A DNA stretch of 64,000 nucleotides. It comes from Candidatus Limnocylindrales bacterium. Lineage in GTDB: Bacteria > Moduliflexota > Moduliflexia > Moduliflexales > JAUQPW01. Below the pieces are notes generated by a model. It was not told the origin of the DNA and searched no databases. It was given only the letters and a program-made list of their open reading frames with translations. The translations under genes and the position numbers were made by a program. The first letter of the stretch is position 1, and every line of letters starts with the position of its first letter. The DNA lies in NCBI GenBank assembly GCA_035559535.1, contig DATMBG010000012.1:225683-289682 (forward strand), given 5' to 3'. This document shows positions 27,782-35,974 of the stretch, one piece after another.

Positions 27782-28507
27782 ATGAAAACCCCAAAAAAGA
27801 TTTCAGAATTAACCGTTTATCGGTTATCCGTCTATGAAAGGTGCCTGGAGCTTTTAGAAAAAGAGAAAATTACGACAATTTCCTCAAAAGAATTTGCCGA
27901 ACGATTCGGACTTAACTCAGCGCAGGTTCGAAAAGATCTTGCTTATTTTGGAGAGTTTGGAGTACGCGGTATCGGCTACGAAGTAACCTTACTAAAAACT
28001 GAAATCATGCGTATCTTAGGGATTTTAGAGAGCTCTTCTGGAAAAAATCCCTGGAAAACTATCGTAGTTGGAGCCGGAAAATTAGGATCTGCGATCCTTC
28101 GATATGAAGGATTCAAAAGTCATGGTTTTGAAATTGTAGCCGCCATCGATATAGATACCAGGGAATCCGAGTACCAGCGTACTTTAAAAGCTCAAGAACC
28201 GGTCGTCCCACTCTACCATATCAGTGAAATGGAAGAAGTTATTAAAACTCAAGGTATCCAGATCGGTATTTTAACTGTTCCTGAAGAAAGGGCTCAGGAA
28301 ATAGCTAAAAATATGGCCGGTGCCGGAATCCGAGCCATCCTCAACTTTGTCCCGGTCCAACTCTTCCTTCCTCGATCTGTCAAAGTCCGGCATATAGATA
28401 TGACCGCAGAACTCCAGTGTCTCACTTACTTTCTATCCTCTCCGGAACACCAAATGGAAGATTATGACGTGAAGACCCAGAGACAAGAAGACACGGAGAG
28501 AAAATAA
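27782..28507 (+). CDS. rex: Redox-sensing transcriptional repressor Rex
   Basis: A 241-aa dimeric repressor that senses the NADH/NAD+ ratio. The N-terminal winged helix reads ISELTVYRLSVYERCLELL, then SSKEFAERFGLNSAQVRKDL and AYFGEFGVRGIGY, all hallmark Rex sequence. The Rossmann domain has VVGAGKLGSAIL, and the C-terminal helix that swaps between subunits is present (VKVRHIDMTAELQCLTYFL). Length is slightly above the usual 210-220 because of a charged tail. It lies 107 bp after nuoN; the operator-like site at 21186-21203 suggests it controls the nuo operon and, by read-through, itself. Confidence 0.96.
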   Translation: MKTPKKISELTVYRLSVYERCLELLEKEKITTISSKEFAERFGLNSAQVRKDLAYFGEFGVRGIGYEVTLLKTEIMRILGILESSSGKNPWKTIVVGAGKLGSAILRYEGFKSHGFEIVAAIDIDTRESEYQRTLKAQEPVVPLYHISEMEEVIKTQGIQIGILTVPEERAQEIAKNMAGAGIRAILNFVPVQLFLPRSVKVRHIDMTAELQCLTYFLSSPEHQMEDYDVKTQRQEDTERK

Positions 28508-28701
28508 TCATTGGGGTCCCATGCTTCCCTATTTCCACCATGTGACCGGAATCCGGATGGTCAATTCTCGAATGATAGGCTGCTTTCGATATAGATAATC
28601 CCGACGGCTATAGGCCATGTAACCTGTCCGCTTCCTTTATAAAAATCTGTAGATTATCCAGGATTATCCTAAAAATTTTTAATTTGGTGAGGAGAAGGAA
28701 A

Positions 28702-29121
28702 ATGAAAAGTTATCGCAAAGAGCTTTGGTTTAATACATCAACCCGAGTTGCCTTTATCAACATCACTTCTCAAGTAGAGGAGTGTGTCCGGGAAAGTGGC
28801 ATTCAAGAAGGACTGGTCTTAGTTAATCCTATGCACATTACCTCCTCTGTGTTCATCAACGATGACGAGCCGGGATTACACCAGGATTTTGTAAACTGGT
28901 TAGAGAAACTTGCACCCCATGAACCTATTCAGCAGTATCGCCATAACGATACCGGGGAGGATAATGCCGATGCCCATATCAAGCGTCAGATTATGGGACG
29001 GGAAGTTGTAGTAGCGATTACCGGAGGTAGACTGGATTTGGGACGTTGGGAGCAGATTTTCTATGGGGAATTCGATGGGCAAAGACAAAAGCGAGTACTG
29101 GTCAAGATTATAGGAGAATAA
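28702..29121 (+). CDS. YjbQ / UPF0047 family protein (secondary thiamine-phosphate synthase-like)
   Basis: A 139-aa single-domain protein of the YjbQ family, some members of which show weak thiamine-phosphate synthase activity. The real physiological role is unsettled. Signature blocks are [20 protein letters not shown], then [40 protein letters not shown] and [20 protein letters not shown]. The His residues in these blocks form the presumed metal or ligand site. ATG 28702 is chosen because it follows a strong GAGGAGAAGG ribosome-binding site; TTG 28684 would lie in front of that site. The 194-bp gap after rex holds no gene that I can support. Confidence 0.92.
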   Translation: MKSYRKELWFNTSTRVAFINITSQVEECVRESGIQEGLVLVNPMHITSSVFINDDEPGLHQDFVNWLEKLAPHEPIQQYRHNDTGEDNADAHIKRQIMGREVVVAITGGRLDLGRWEQIFYGEFDGQRQKRVLVKIIGE

Positions 29122-29474
29122 AAGAGGATACGGTATGGACGTACTCTTCCCGGGAAAACTCTAATTTTTGAGCAGAAGATGCAGCCTCTGTAATGGATGA
29201 AGGAGAAATTAGCTAATCCCTATTCGCCTTAAAGAGGTTGCCTGAGGTATAGGGGAGACCCTACGAGGCTTCTATATTGAATGGGTATAAGAAGGACCCT
29301 CAAAAAAGTATTCCAGCCGATGAGAGACAGGGGTTAGTCCTGGAAAAGTAATCTTGTAAAGTCGACCCTACCTCTTTTATAATAAAGAGGTAAGAAAATA
29401 TTCTTCCTTGACAGATGATGCTATATTATTTAGGAAATGATGGATTTATAACTAAGGTGTAAGGAGATCGGTGA
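29122..29474. other. 352-bp gene-free gap with a near-palindromic stem at 29369-29392
   Basis: No coding frame is convincing. A near-palindrome TACCTCTTTTATAATAAAGA (29369-29388, completed by GGTA to 29392) could be an operator or the terminator of yjbQ. TTGACA at about 29408 has no good -10 box at the right distance. I see nothing else to report. Confidence 0.4.
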
Positions 29475-30290
29475 ATGGCTTTCACTATTCAAGAGTATCT
29501 AGATCTGGTACGGTTACTGGCGGAACATCCGGAGTGGCGTTCTGAATTACGACGCTTACTTTTGTCGGAGGATCTTCTGACTTTGCCGGAGATTGTCCGA
29601 GAACTGGCCGAAGCCCAGCGGCGTACCGAAGAGCAAGTGGCTGCTTTAGCCGAGGCCCAGCGACGTGCTGAAGAGCGTCTAGGTCGAGTGGAGGAGCGTC
29701 TCGATCGGGTTGAAGAACACCTGGTTGCTTTAGCCGAAGCCCAGCGACGTACCGAGGAACGCCTGGAGCGTTTACAGACTACTGTTGCGATCCTGGCCGA
29801 GCAGGTACGCGCTTTGGTTGAAGCCCAACAACGTACCGATGTAACTGTTGGTGGCCTCAAAGGTCGCATTTTAGAAATGACTTACCGTGACAAGGCTATG
29901 GCCTACTTTGGTCCGTTATTACGGCGACTCCGTGTGGTCCCACTTCAGACTTTAGAAGAAACCCTGGAAGCCCGACTATCATCCGAAGAGTTTAAGGATC
30001 TCCTGTCTCTGGACTTGTTGGTTAGCGGTCAACCTCGCTATCATCCTGAGATGCCGGAGGTATGGCTGGCAGTGGAGATATCTGCAGTAGTGGATCAGGA
30101 AGATTTAAACCGCGCTCGCCGTCGAGCCAATCTGCTGCGTCAAGCTGGCTATCGGGCTATCCCGGTAGTGGCCGGAGAGCGAGCAACCCTTGGAGCGGAA
30201 GATGAAGCACGCCTTCATAAGGTGGCGGTACTGCAAGATGGGCGGGTCTTCCTATGGGAGGAAGCCTTGCAGGCTTGGGCAACTCAGTAG
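29475..30290 (+). CDS. Coiled-coil protein with PD-(D/E)XK nuclease-like C-terminal domain (DUF3782-like)
   Basis: A 271-aa protein. Residues 45-125 form a long coiled coil of near-identical 7- and 11-residue repeats (LAEAQRRTEEQVAALAEAQR, ERLGRVEERLDRVEEHLVAL). The C-terminal 150 residues resemble a restriction-endonuclease-like fold: DLLSLDLLVSG, EVWLAVEISAVVDQEDLNRA, RRRANLLRQAGYRAIPVVAG. The Glu in LAVEIS sits where a nuclease acid is expected. Relatives are frequent in Cyanobacteria and Chloroflexi, and their function is unknown. I assign no activity. The repeated coil encodes recurrent DNA (GCCCAGCGACGTACCGAAGA), so its length may vary between strains. Confidence 0.75.
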   Translation: MAFTIQEYLDLVRLLAEHPEWRSELRRLLLSEDLLTLPEIVRELAEAQRRTEEQVAALAEAQRRAEERLGRVEERLDRVEEHLVALAEAQRRTEERLERLQTTVAILAEQVRALVEAQQRTDVTVGGLKGRILEMTYRDKAMAYFGPLLRRLRVVPLQTLEETLEARLSSEEFKDLLSLDLLVSGQPRYHPEMPEVWLAVEISAVVDQEDLNRARRRANLLRQAGYRAIPVVAGERATLGAEDEARLHKVAVLQDGRVFLWEEALQAWATQ

Positions 30291-30317
30291 AAAAAGGTCC
30301 TTGGAAAATAATAAATT

Positions 30318-30824
30318 ATGCTTAAAGATGCTGCCTATTGGATAAAAAAACTTCAACTTTCGGAGCATCCGGAAGGGGGATACTATAAAGAGACCTATCG
30401 ATCTCCTGAACTCATAGAAGGAGACTGTCTTCCTAAGAGATTTGGCGGGTCCCGTTGCTTCTCAACGGCAATTTATTTTCTACTTGAAGGGCCTCAATTT
30501 TCAGCCTTTCACCGGATAAAGTCCGATGAGGTATGGCACTTCTATACGGGTAGCCCCCTGACTCTTTATATTATCCATCCCAATGGAGAATTATCAGAGA
30601 TCAAACTGGGGAGTAATTTTGAAGAGGGAGAGATGTTCCAGGCCGTGATTAAAGCAGGTTGTTGGTATGGAGCCCGGGTGAATGATCCTAATTCTTATTC
30701 TTTGGTAGGAGGTACTGTGGCCCCAGGTTTTGATTTCAGGGATTTTGAGCTGGCAGAAAGGAAAAAACTTATTGAACTGTATCCCCAACATCGTTCTATC
30801 ATCGAAAAACTCACACATAATTGA
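30318..30824 (+). CDS. DUF985 cupin-fold protein
   Basis: A 168-aa cupin of the DUF985 family. The protein shows KKLQLSEHPEGGYYKETYRS, then STAIYFLLEGPQFSAFHRIK, SDEVWHFYTGSPLTLYIIHP and GCWYGARVNDPNSYSLVGGT, with VAPGFDFRDFELA near the end. All of these are characteristic of the family's single beta-barrel. Plant and bacterial relatives have been proposed to act as sugar-phosphate or dTDP-sugar-like isomerases, but no activity is firmly known. It starts 27 bp after the coiled-coil gene, so the two may be co-transcribed, and it converges with the 815-aa membrane protein gene. Confidence 0.88.
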   Translation: MLKDAAYWIKKLQLSEHPEGGYYKETYRSPELIEGDCLPKRFGGSRCFSTAIYFLLEGPQFSAFHRIKSDEVWHFYTGSPLTLYIIHPNGELSEIKLGSNFEEGEMFQAVIKAGCWYGARVNDPNSYSLVGGTVAPGFDFRDFELAERKKLIELYPQHRSIIEKLTHN

Positions 30825-30855
30825 AGTTAATAGAGTGTTAAAGAAAGGACGATAA

Positions 30856-33303
30856 TTACCTTTGGCCTCTTTCCCGATTCCAGGCAATACGTTCTCGCCA
30901 TTCCTTAACTTCCTGCAAGATCTTAGGATGATTTTCATACTTGGGAAGTTGCTCAAAGTACTCAAGGGCTTGTTCCAGATGACCTGTTTGGAAGGCCCGT
31001 TTACCCAGGAGTCGTAGCAGTTTTACCTTTGCAAAATCTAGTTCAGGTTCTTCTTTCAGAAATTTCTCGGCATGCTCTTGGGTGGCTTTATCGACAGAAG
31101 TCCCCGGATTTTCGAGGAAGCACCATGCCAGGAGATAATGGGCCGGAGTTGCCAAAGGATCTTCCTCCAGCGCCTGGCGATAGAGATTTTGGGAATTCTG
31201 ACTACAGGGATCAGAGGCTTCAATTCCCTGGATTAGCAGGGTTCGTGTCCGTTTATGAGAGAGGACAGCCCGATAGAAGGCTATCTGCTGCTTCGCCCCA
31301 CGAATGTCGTATTCCAGAGTATTCCAATCATCCAGGGCTTTTACAGCTTCCTCAAATCGGCCAGCTTGTAAATATAATCGCGCTCGCACTTCAAGTACCT
31401 CGTTGAGGAGATCTCCAGAAGAAGGAGAGGAAGCGTAGAGAACTTCAATTAAACCGATGGCTTCATCATATAAACCCTGGCGACGAAGCGTTTCTATTTC
31501 CCGTAATCGGAAATATCCCGAAGAATCTCCCTGTTGGGCTAATTCGGCAAACAGAATTCGAGCCTGAGTAAATTGCCCGGTTTTTAAAAGCTGTTCGGCT
31601 AAAGCCTTCTTCTTCAGGAGGGGGTCTTTTCTACCCAGTCGGGGGCAAGACTGATGATAGAAAGGAGGAAATCGAGAATCATCAAACCCATATCGAATTC
31701 GCTGTTCAACTTCTGGTCTTACCGGAATTCTTTCCAAAAACCGGAACCAATCCTGTCCCAGTTCTTGAAGAGATCTGCCAAAGGAACCTTCGTAATCCAA
31801 TGTGCGACAAAATAGAAGCAACCGGTCCATCCCATATTGATAAACCAGAAATCCATAGAAGGATCCTGCAATATCATAGGACTTATAAACCGATGTTTGT
31901 CCTAATCCAAACCCTTGAACGGTCAGGACTTCAGGAGCAGGGGTTAGAACTCCGGCATGTCGAGCAGCAGCCAGTTCCTCATGGAAATCCTCTCCCCGCC
32001 AATAATCCTCCTCAATCATTTCTGCCAACCCTTCCACAAGAGGTGGAAATACCCAAAACCGCCAGGACTTCTCGATCTGCCCTTCAAAAATATGGGCAAT
32101 TTCATGCTTCAGTTTAATTCCTAATCCGTCCGGTTCATAAACCACATGGATACTATTGGTAAAAGGATTCGCAAACCATGTTCCTCCCGCTATGGAAGTT
32201 AACCGATACTTTTGATCTTCAGAACTGTAAATATAAGAACTAATTTTTCCCTTAACCTCTTGACTTAAAAGTTGCTGGATCTGGTAATAATACCATTCAT
32301 GTTCTTCGGCGAGTTGCTCCAATTTTTCCGATGCCGCAGATCTCGGTTCTACATGGAGGATAAAGTGCTTTGTTTCTTTTATCTCTGAAAGATGGCGCCG
32401 AATGGAGCCAGAACCTATTGCAAATCCCACCTTTTCTGGAAAGAACCCGACCACAACCAGCAAAATTCCTACCCCAACGACCCCGGTGGTCAGGAAGGAC
32501 TGTTCTGTTTTTTCTGTGAGAAGTAATTTTTCTTGTATAAAGTTCGGTTTTAGAGTTGACGCAATCTGAGGGTGAGATTTAAAATTTGTTTTTGCTTTCG
32601 GACTGTGCCGGAGCAGAAGAAGAATAGCCAGTAGAACATACCAGAAACCAAGCAGAAGGCTGATCATTCGATGCCAGTAATAAGATGGCGCCAGTTGGGT
32701 TAAGAAATTTCGACCTTGGGCCCAGGAGACGTCTGCAACTCCAAGAATGAGGTTATGAGGGACAACCCGAGGTCCCAGTATCCCTTCTAAGAGGGATATC
32801 ATGGCGGTCAGAAGGAAATAGGCTTTAAAGTATCCGCTGGCTCTTCTTCGATTAGGACAGAGGACACCTAAAAAGAACCCTACAAAAAGCCCGTGAAGGA
32901 GTGCCGGGAGTGTAACAAAACTGTAAATTCCTACAGCTGGAAGAAAATTGCAGTGACCAGTCCAGGAGTTATGGGTTCCATAAATCAGGAGCGGAAAAAT
33001 CCAGGCTAAAAGGCCCACACCGAGATATCGCCGTAAATAATAATAGGAAGCTACGGTAGGACTTGCCAGAAATAAAAGTTTCCCGTTTTTCTGCCGAACA
33101 AGAAAAAAAGGATCTTCTCCACCGGTCTGGGCCAGTGTCTGCCCAACTTGTATTCCTCGACGTCCCATCATGAAAAAGAAAAGGATGGCAATCAGAGCGC
33201 TAGGTTCATAACCCAATACATTCAAGAGGGGAAATTGGAGGAACAGAAGAGGGATGAAAAGGAAAAGAAAAAATTCAGCAACAAATTTTTCTTTTAAATT
33301 CAT
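30856..33303 (-). CDS. Large membrane protein with HEIAH metallopeptidase domain and TPR tail
   Basis: An 815-aa protein in three parts. Residues 1-300 hold about 8 transmembrane helices (e.g. FFLFLFIPLLFLQFPLLNVL). The middle part (about 310-560) has a gluzincin-like site, GIKLKHEIAHIFEGQIEKSW, followed by VEGLAEMIEEDYW, where the Glu may be the third zinc ligand (peptidase MA-like). The last 230 residues are tetratricopeptide-type helices (LLKTGQFTQARILFAELAQQ, AGRFEEAVKALDDWNTLEYD). The peptidase and TPR domains probably face the periplasm. I cannot name the substrate. It is the third gene of a probable pnkp-GNAT operon, 12 bp after the acetyltransferase. Confidence 0.72.
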   Translation of the reverse strand: MNLKEKFVAEFFLFLFIPLLFLQFPLLNVLGYEPSALIAILFFFMMGRRGIQVGQTLAQTGGEDPFFLVRQKNGKLLFLASPTVASYYYLRRYLGVGLLAWIFPLLIYGTHNSWTGHCNFLPAVGIYSFVTLPALLHGLFVGFFLGVLCPNRRRASGYFKAYFLLTAMISLLEGILGPRVVPHNLILGVADVSWAQGRNFLTQLAPSYYWHRMISLLLGFWYVLLAILLLLRHSPKAKTNFKSHPQIASTLKPNFIQEKLLLTEKTEQSFLTTGVVGVGILLVVVGFFPEKVGFAIGSGSIRRHLSEIKETKHFILHVEPRSAASEKLEQLAEEHEWYYYQIQQLLSQEVKGKISSYIYSSEDQKYRLTSIAGGTWFANPFTNSIHVVYEPDGLGIKLKHEIAHIFEGQIEKSWRFWVFPPLVEGLAEMIEEDYWRGEDFHEELAAARHAGVLTPAPEVLTVQGFGLGQTSVYKSYDIAGSFYGFLVYQYGMDRLLLFCRTLDYEGSFGRSLQELGQDWFRFLERIPVRPEVEQRIRYGFDDSRFPPFYHQSCPRLGRKDPLLKKKALAEQLLKTGQFTQARILFAELAQQGDSSGYFRLREIETLRRQGLYDEAIGLIEVLYASSPSSGDLLNEVLEVRARLYLQAGRFEEAVKALDDWNTLEYDIRGAKQQIAFYRAVLSHKRTRTLLIQGIEASDPCSQNSQNLYRQALEEDPLATPAHYLLAWCFLENPGTSVDKATQEHAEKFLKEEPELDFAKVKLLRLLGKRAFQTGHLEQALEYFEQLPKYENHPKILQEVKEWRERIAWNRERGQR

Positions 33304-33315
33304 GATCAGATTTCC

Positions 33316-33789
33316 TTAAATCGCCATGATCGTAACCTGTTGGCCCCGATAGGTAGTACGCTCAACCACGGACCATCCGAGGCGAGTATAAAAACTTTCC
33401 TTATCTGTAGTAAAAAGATACAGAGGTTGAATCCCCAGGATTCTGACTTCTTCAACAACCCGGTGAACAAGAGCCGAGCCGATTCCACATCTCCGGAATT
33501 CAGGAGCAACATAAACACTGGCCAGCCAGGGAGACAGGTTCATCCGGGTATCCATATCATGGGGAATTAAACTGGCAGATCCCAGTAAAGTTTCTCCCCG
33601 CAAAGCGATAAAGGTCGTTGGAATTTGCCCAGGACCCCCATGACTCTGAAGCCAGGCAATACGCCGTTCTACAGAGTCTCCGGGATTGAGATAGCTCCAC
33701 TCCCTATAATGCCAGCGGGCAAGTATCGGAATGTATTCCGGACGGTTTACAAGATATTCGATTTGAAAAGGTTGAAGGGATTGACTCAT
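33316..33789 (-). CDS. GNAT-family N-acetyltransferase
   Basis: A 157-aa single-domain acetyltransferase. The acetyl-CoA binding motif A is clear: LASVYVAPEFRRCGIGSALV (pattern R/Q-x-x-G-x-G/A). Motif B follows with LYLFTTDKESFYTRLGWSVV, and the core begins around WHYREWSYLNPGDSVERR. The substrate (amine, protein N-terminus or small molecule) cannot be told. It lies 30 bp downstream of the pnkp stop and 12 bp upstream of the large metallopeptidase gene, in one probable transcript. Confidence 0.88.
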   Translation of the reverse strand: MSQSLQPFQIEYLVNRPEYIPILARWHYREWSYLNPGDSVERRIAWLQSHGGPGQIPTTFIALRGETLLGSASLIPHDMDTRMNLSPWLASVYVAPEFRRCGIGSALVHRVVEEVRILGIQPLYLFTTDKESFYTRLGWSVVERTTYRGQQVTIMAI

Positions 33790-33819
33790 CTTATTACCAC
33801 CGATCCTAAATATCAGCCT

Positions 33820-35112
33820 TCAAGTAAGAAAAGGCCTGGGTGGCACATAATAAACACGGGCAGCGGGTACAGAAACCAATTCCATTTCCGGATAACGAAG
33901 CGCCGTGAGCTTACCTCCAAAAACGCATCCCGTATCGATATTAATAGTGCGGTTTATCCATTGAGGTTCTCGAACAGGTGTGTGGCCGTATACAACGAAG
34001 GCTTTGCCACGATAATGGGCGGCCCAATTATAGCGGACAGGTAAACCAAACTCATCGATTTCCCCAGTTGTTTCTCCATATAAGGCAAAATCGCGTACCC
34101 GGGGTGAACAACGTCCCTGCATTAATCTCTTCATTCCGGCATGGGCCACTACCAATCTACCTCCATCCAGGACGTAATGGCTGACCAGGTTATCAAGGAA
34201 TAAGATAATTTGCTCCTTGAACTCCGGCGGTTCTAATTCTAACTGGGCCAACGATTCCGCCAACCCATGGGTGATTTGTACATTTCTTCCCTTAAGTTTA
34301 CGTAGGAGTTTCATATCATGGTTTCCAAGTACACAGAGGGCCGTACCAAACTGGACCATGCTCATAACCAGACGAAGAACACCCGGTGTGTTGGGTCCCC
34401 GGTCAACCAGATCCCCCAGGAAGATCGCTTTTCGGCCCTCCGGATGGCTAACTAGATAATAGTCAGAATTTCGGGAATCGTCTGATCGGATCGTTATCTT
34501 ATAACCCAGTTTCTCAAGGAGAATAACCAATTCATCGAAACATCCATGTACATCCCCGATAATGTCAAACGGTCCACGTTCATGTTTGAGATTACACCGG
34601 AGGGGTCGGCGTTCCACAACGGTCGCCTCTACTTCTTCCGGTGTAGAAAAAATATAAATATACCGGAAACCTTCCCGATGTAAACCTTCTAGGGAGAGTT
34701 GGAGCTGACGGTAATGTTGACTGATAACTTGAGGAGTGAGGTTGCGGTCAGGGCGCTGTCGAGCTCTTTCCTGGCATAGTTCTTCTGGAAGGTTGAAAAC
34801 AATGGCAACCGGTATGTAATGATATCTATAAGCCAGATTTAGAAGCGGCCTGCGAGACCTTTCTTGAACATTGGTTGCATCGATAACCGTCAATCTCCCT
34901 CTGATAAGCCTCTTTTCTGCAATAAGGTGAAGGACTTCAAAAGCATCTCGGGTGGCAGCCTGGTTATTTTCATCATCGGAAACCAATGCCCGGCAAAAAT
35001 CGGATGATAGGACTTCTGTGGCTTTAAAATGCTTTCGGGCAAAAGTAGATTTGCCGGAGCTTGAAGGCCCTATGAGAACGACCAAAGATAATTCTGGGAT
35101 TATTAATTTCAC
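33820..35112 (-). CDS. Polynucleotide kinase-phosphatase (Pnkp kinase and phosphatase domains only)
   Basis: A 430-aa two-domain RNA-end-healing enzyme. N-terminal P-loop kinase: VVLIGPSSSGKSTFARKHF, with a lid/acceptor region LTVIDATNVQERSRRPLLNL. C-terminal metallophosphoesterase: DIIGDVHGCFDELVILLEKL, IFLGDLVDRGPNTPGVLRLV, VLGNHDMKLLRKLKG, and the late His cluster VVAHAGMK and VYGHTPVREP. Bacterial Pnkp of the Hen1 system is about 850 aa because it also carries a ligase domain; this one stops after the phosphatase. No hen1 neighbour is present. It prepares 5'-phosphate/3'-OH ends, which fits with the separate RtcB ligase at 48.5 kb. It heads the operon with GNAT. Confidence 0.9.
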   Translation of the reverse strand: MKLIIPELSLVVLIGPSSSGKSTFARKHFKATEVLSSDFCRALVSDDENNQAATRDAFEVLHLIAEKRLIRGRLTVIDATNVQERSRRPLLNLAYRYHYIPVAIVFNLPEELCQERARQRPDRNLTPQVISQHYRQLQLSLEGLHREGFRYIYIFSTPEEVEATVVERRPLRCNLKHERGPFDIIGDVHGCFDELVILLEKLGYKITIRSDDSRNSDYYLVSHPEGRKAIFLGDLVDRGPNTPGVLRLVMSMVQFGTALCVLGNHDMKLLRKLKGRNVQITHGLAESLAQLELEPPEFKEQIILFLDNLVSHYVLDGGRLVVAHAGMKRLMQGRCSPRVRDFALYGETTGEIDEFGLPVRYNWAAHYRGKAFVVYGHTPVREPQWINRTINIDTGCVFGGKLTALRYPEMELVSVPAARVYYVPPRPFLT

Positions 35113-35404
35113 GGTCCGCTACGACTTTAAATTAAACAAGCATTAATTTCCCCGTAACTCAGGCACTTTCTCCATCTTGGAGAGCATCCTTCCGGATCCT
35201 TTTTCACGTATTAATGCCTATTTCCTTTTATTTTATACGTTTTATAACGATAAGAATATTTACCTGCTTAACTTTTGTCAAGCTTGGGATAAGGTTTCCT
35301 GATCCGGAATTACTTTCCTTCTACGGACGAGAAGGGAACCTTTTATCACTCTTTACGTCTTTTTATGCAGAGAATATAAAGCTTAAAAGGAGGGATTAAA
35401 CATT

Positions 35405-35710
35405 ATGAAAAAATTAGCGGTTTTTTTAGCCTCTATGATGATGATTCTAAGCCTCAGTACCCCTTCCATGGCTGGTACCCCCTATGTTAACGCACGCTTG
35501 TTGGGGCAGCATTGGCGGATTCATAGAGGACTCATGAGTGGTCAATTATCCCCTGTGGAAACCAACTGGCTGAGAGGGGAACAACGAGCAACTCGATCCT
35601 ATGAGATCATAGCAAAATCCGATGGTCGAGTAACAATGTCCGAGCGTGCGCACCTGGCTTATATGCAGAGGGTAAACAGCCGGGATATTTACAGAATGAG
35701 ACATAACTAA
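35405..35710 (+). CDS. Small exported protein of unknown function
   Basis: A 101-aa protein with signal peptide MKKLAVFLASMMMILSLSTP and cleavage expected after SMA (TPSMAGTPYVN). The mature 75 residues are mostly helical and basic, with RIHRGLMSGQLSPVETNWLR, a pattern (x-G-x-L-T/S-x-x-E) found in a small periplasmic protein family, and KSDGRVTMSERAHLAYMQRV as a second similar motif. This looks like two EF-hand-like or helical-hairpin motifs; no metal site can be confirmed. Start ATG 35405 follows AGGAGG. A strong terminator lies at 35812-35848. Function unknown. Confidence 0.75.
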   Translation: MKKLAVFLASMMMILSLSTPSMAGTPYVNARLLGQHWRIHRGLMSGQLSPVETNWLRGEQRATRSYEIIAKSDGRVTMSERAHLAYMQRVNSRDIYRMRHN

Positions 35711-35811
35711 ATCCCCTTAACCGAAGGATTATTTCTACCTGGAGGGCTAAACCCCCGAAGTTTTCCGAATCTCAAGGGATTGTCGGTTGAGATCGCTTCA
35801 AATATCCCTGG

Positions 35812-35848
35812 AAAGGGAAAGGTATATCCTTTCCCTTTTTGTTTTTGT
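35812..35848 (+). terminator. Intrinsic terminator downstream of the small exported protein gene
   Basis: The stem AAAGGGAAAGG (35812-35822) pairs with CCTTTCCCTTT (35828-35838) around a 5-nt loop and is followed by TTGTTTTTG. It is the clearest Rho-independent terminator in the window and would end the transcript of the 101-aa gene, about 100 bp after its stop. Confidence 0.85.
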
Positions 35849-35974
35849 AAAGGATTTCCTTCCAAAGCGGACGAAAAGACCTCTTTTCTTTCACTTTTCA
35901 GTTGAAATCTGTTTGAATTTCCTCTATGCTTAAAGAAAGGAGAATATGTTTAGCTATCTATCCAGGAGGTTTAA

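Noticed and set aside
29400..29430. Promoter at TTGACA before the coiled-coil gene
   Set aside because: The candidate -10 at 17 bp is TAGGAA and TATATT is only 8 bp away; spacing does not support a promoter.
29489..29869. Arg/Ser-rich minus-strand frame over the coiled-coil gene
   Set aside because: An antisense shadow of the repetitive coiled-coil coding sequence.
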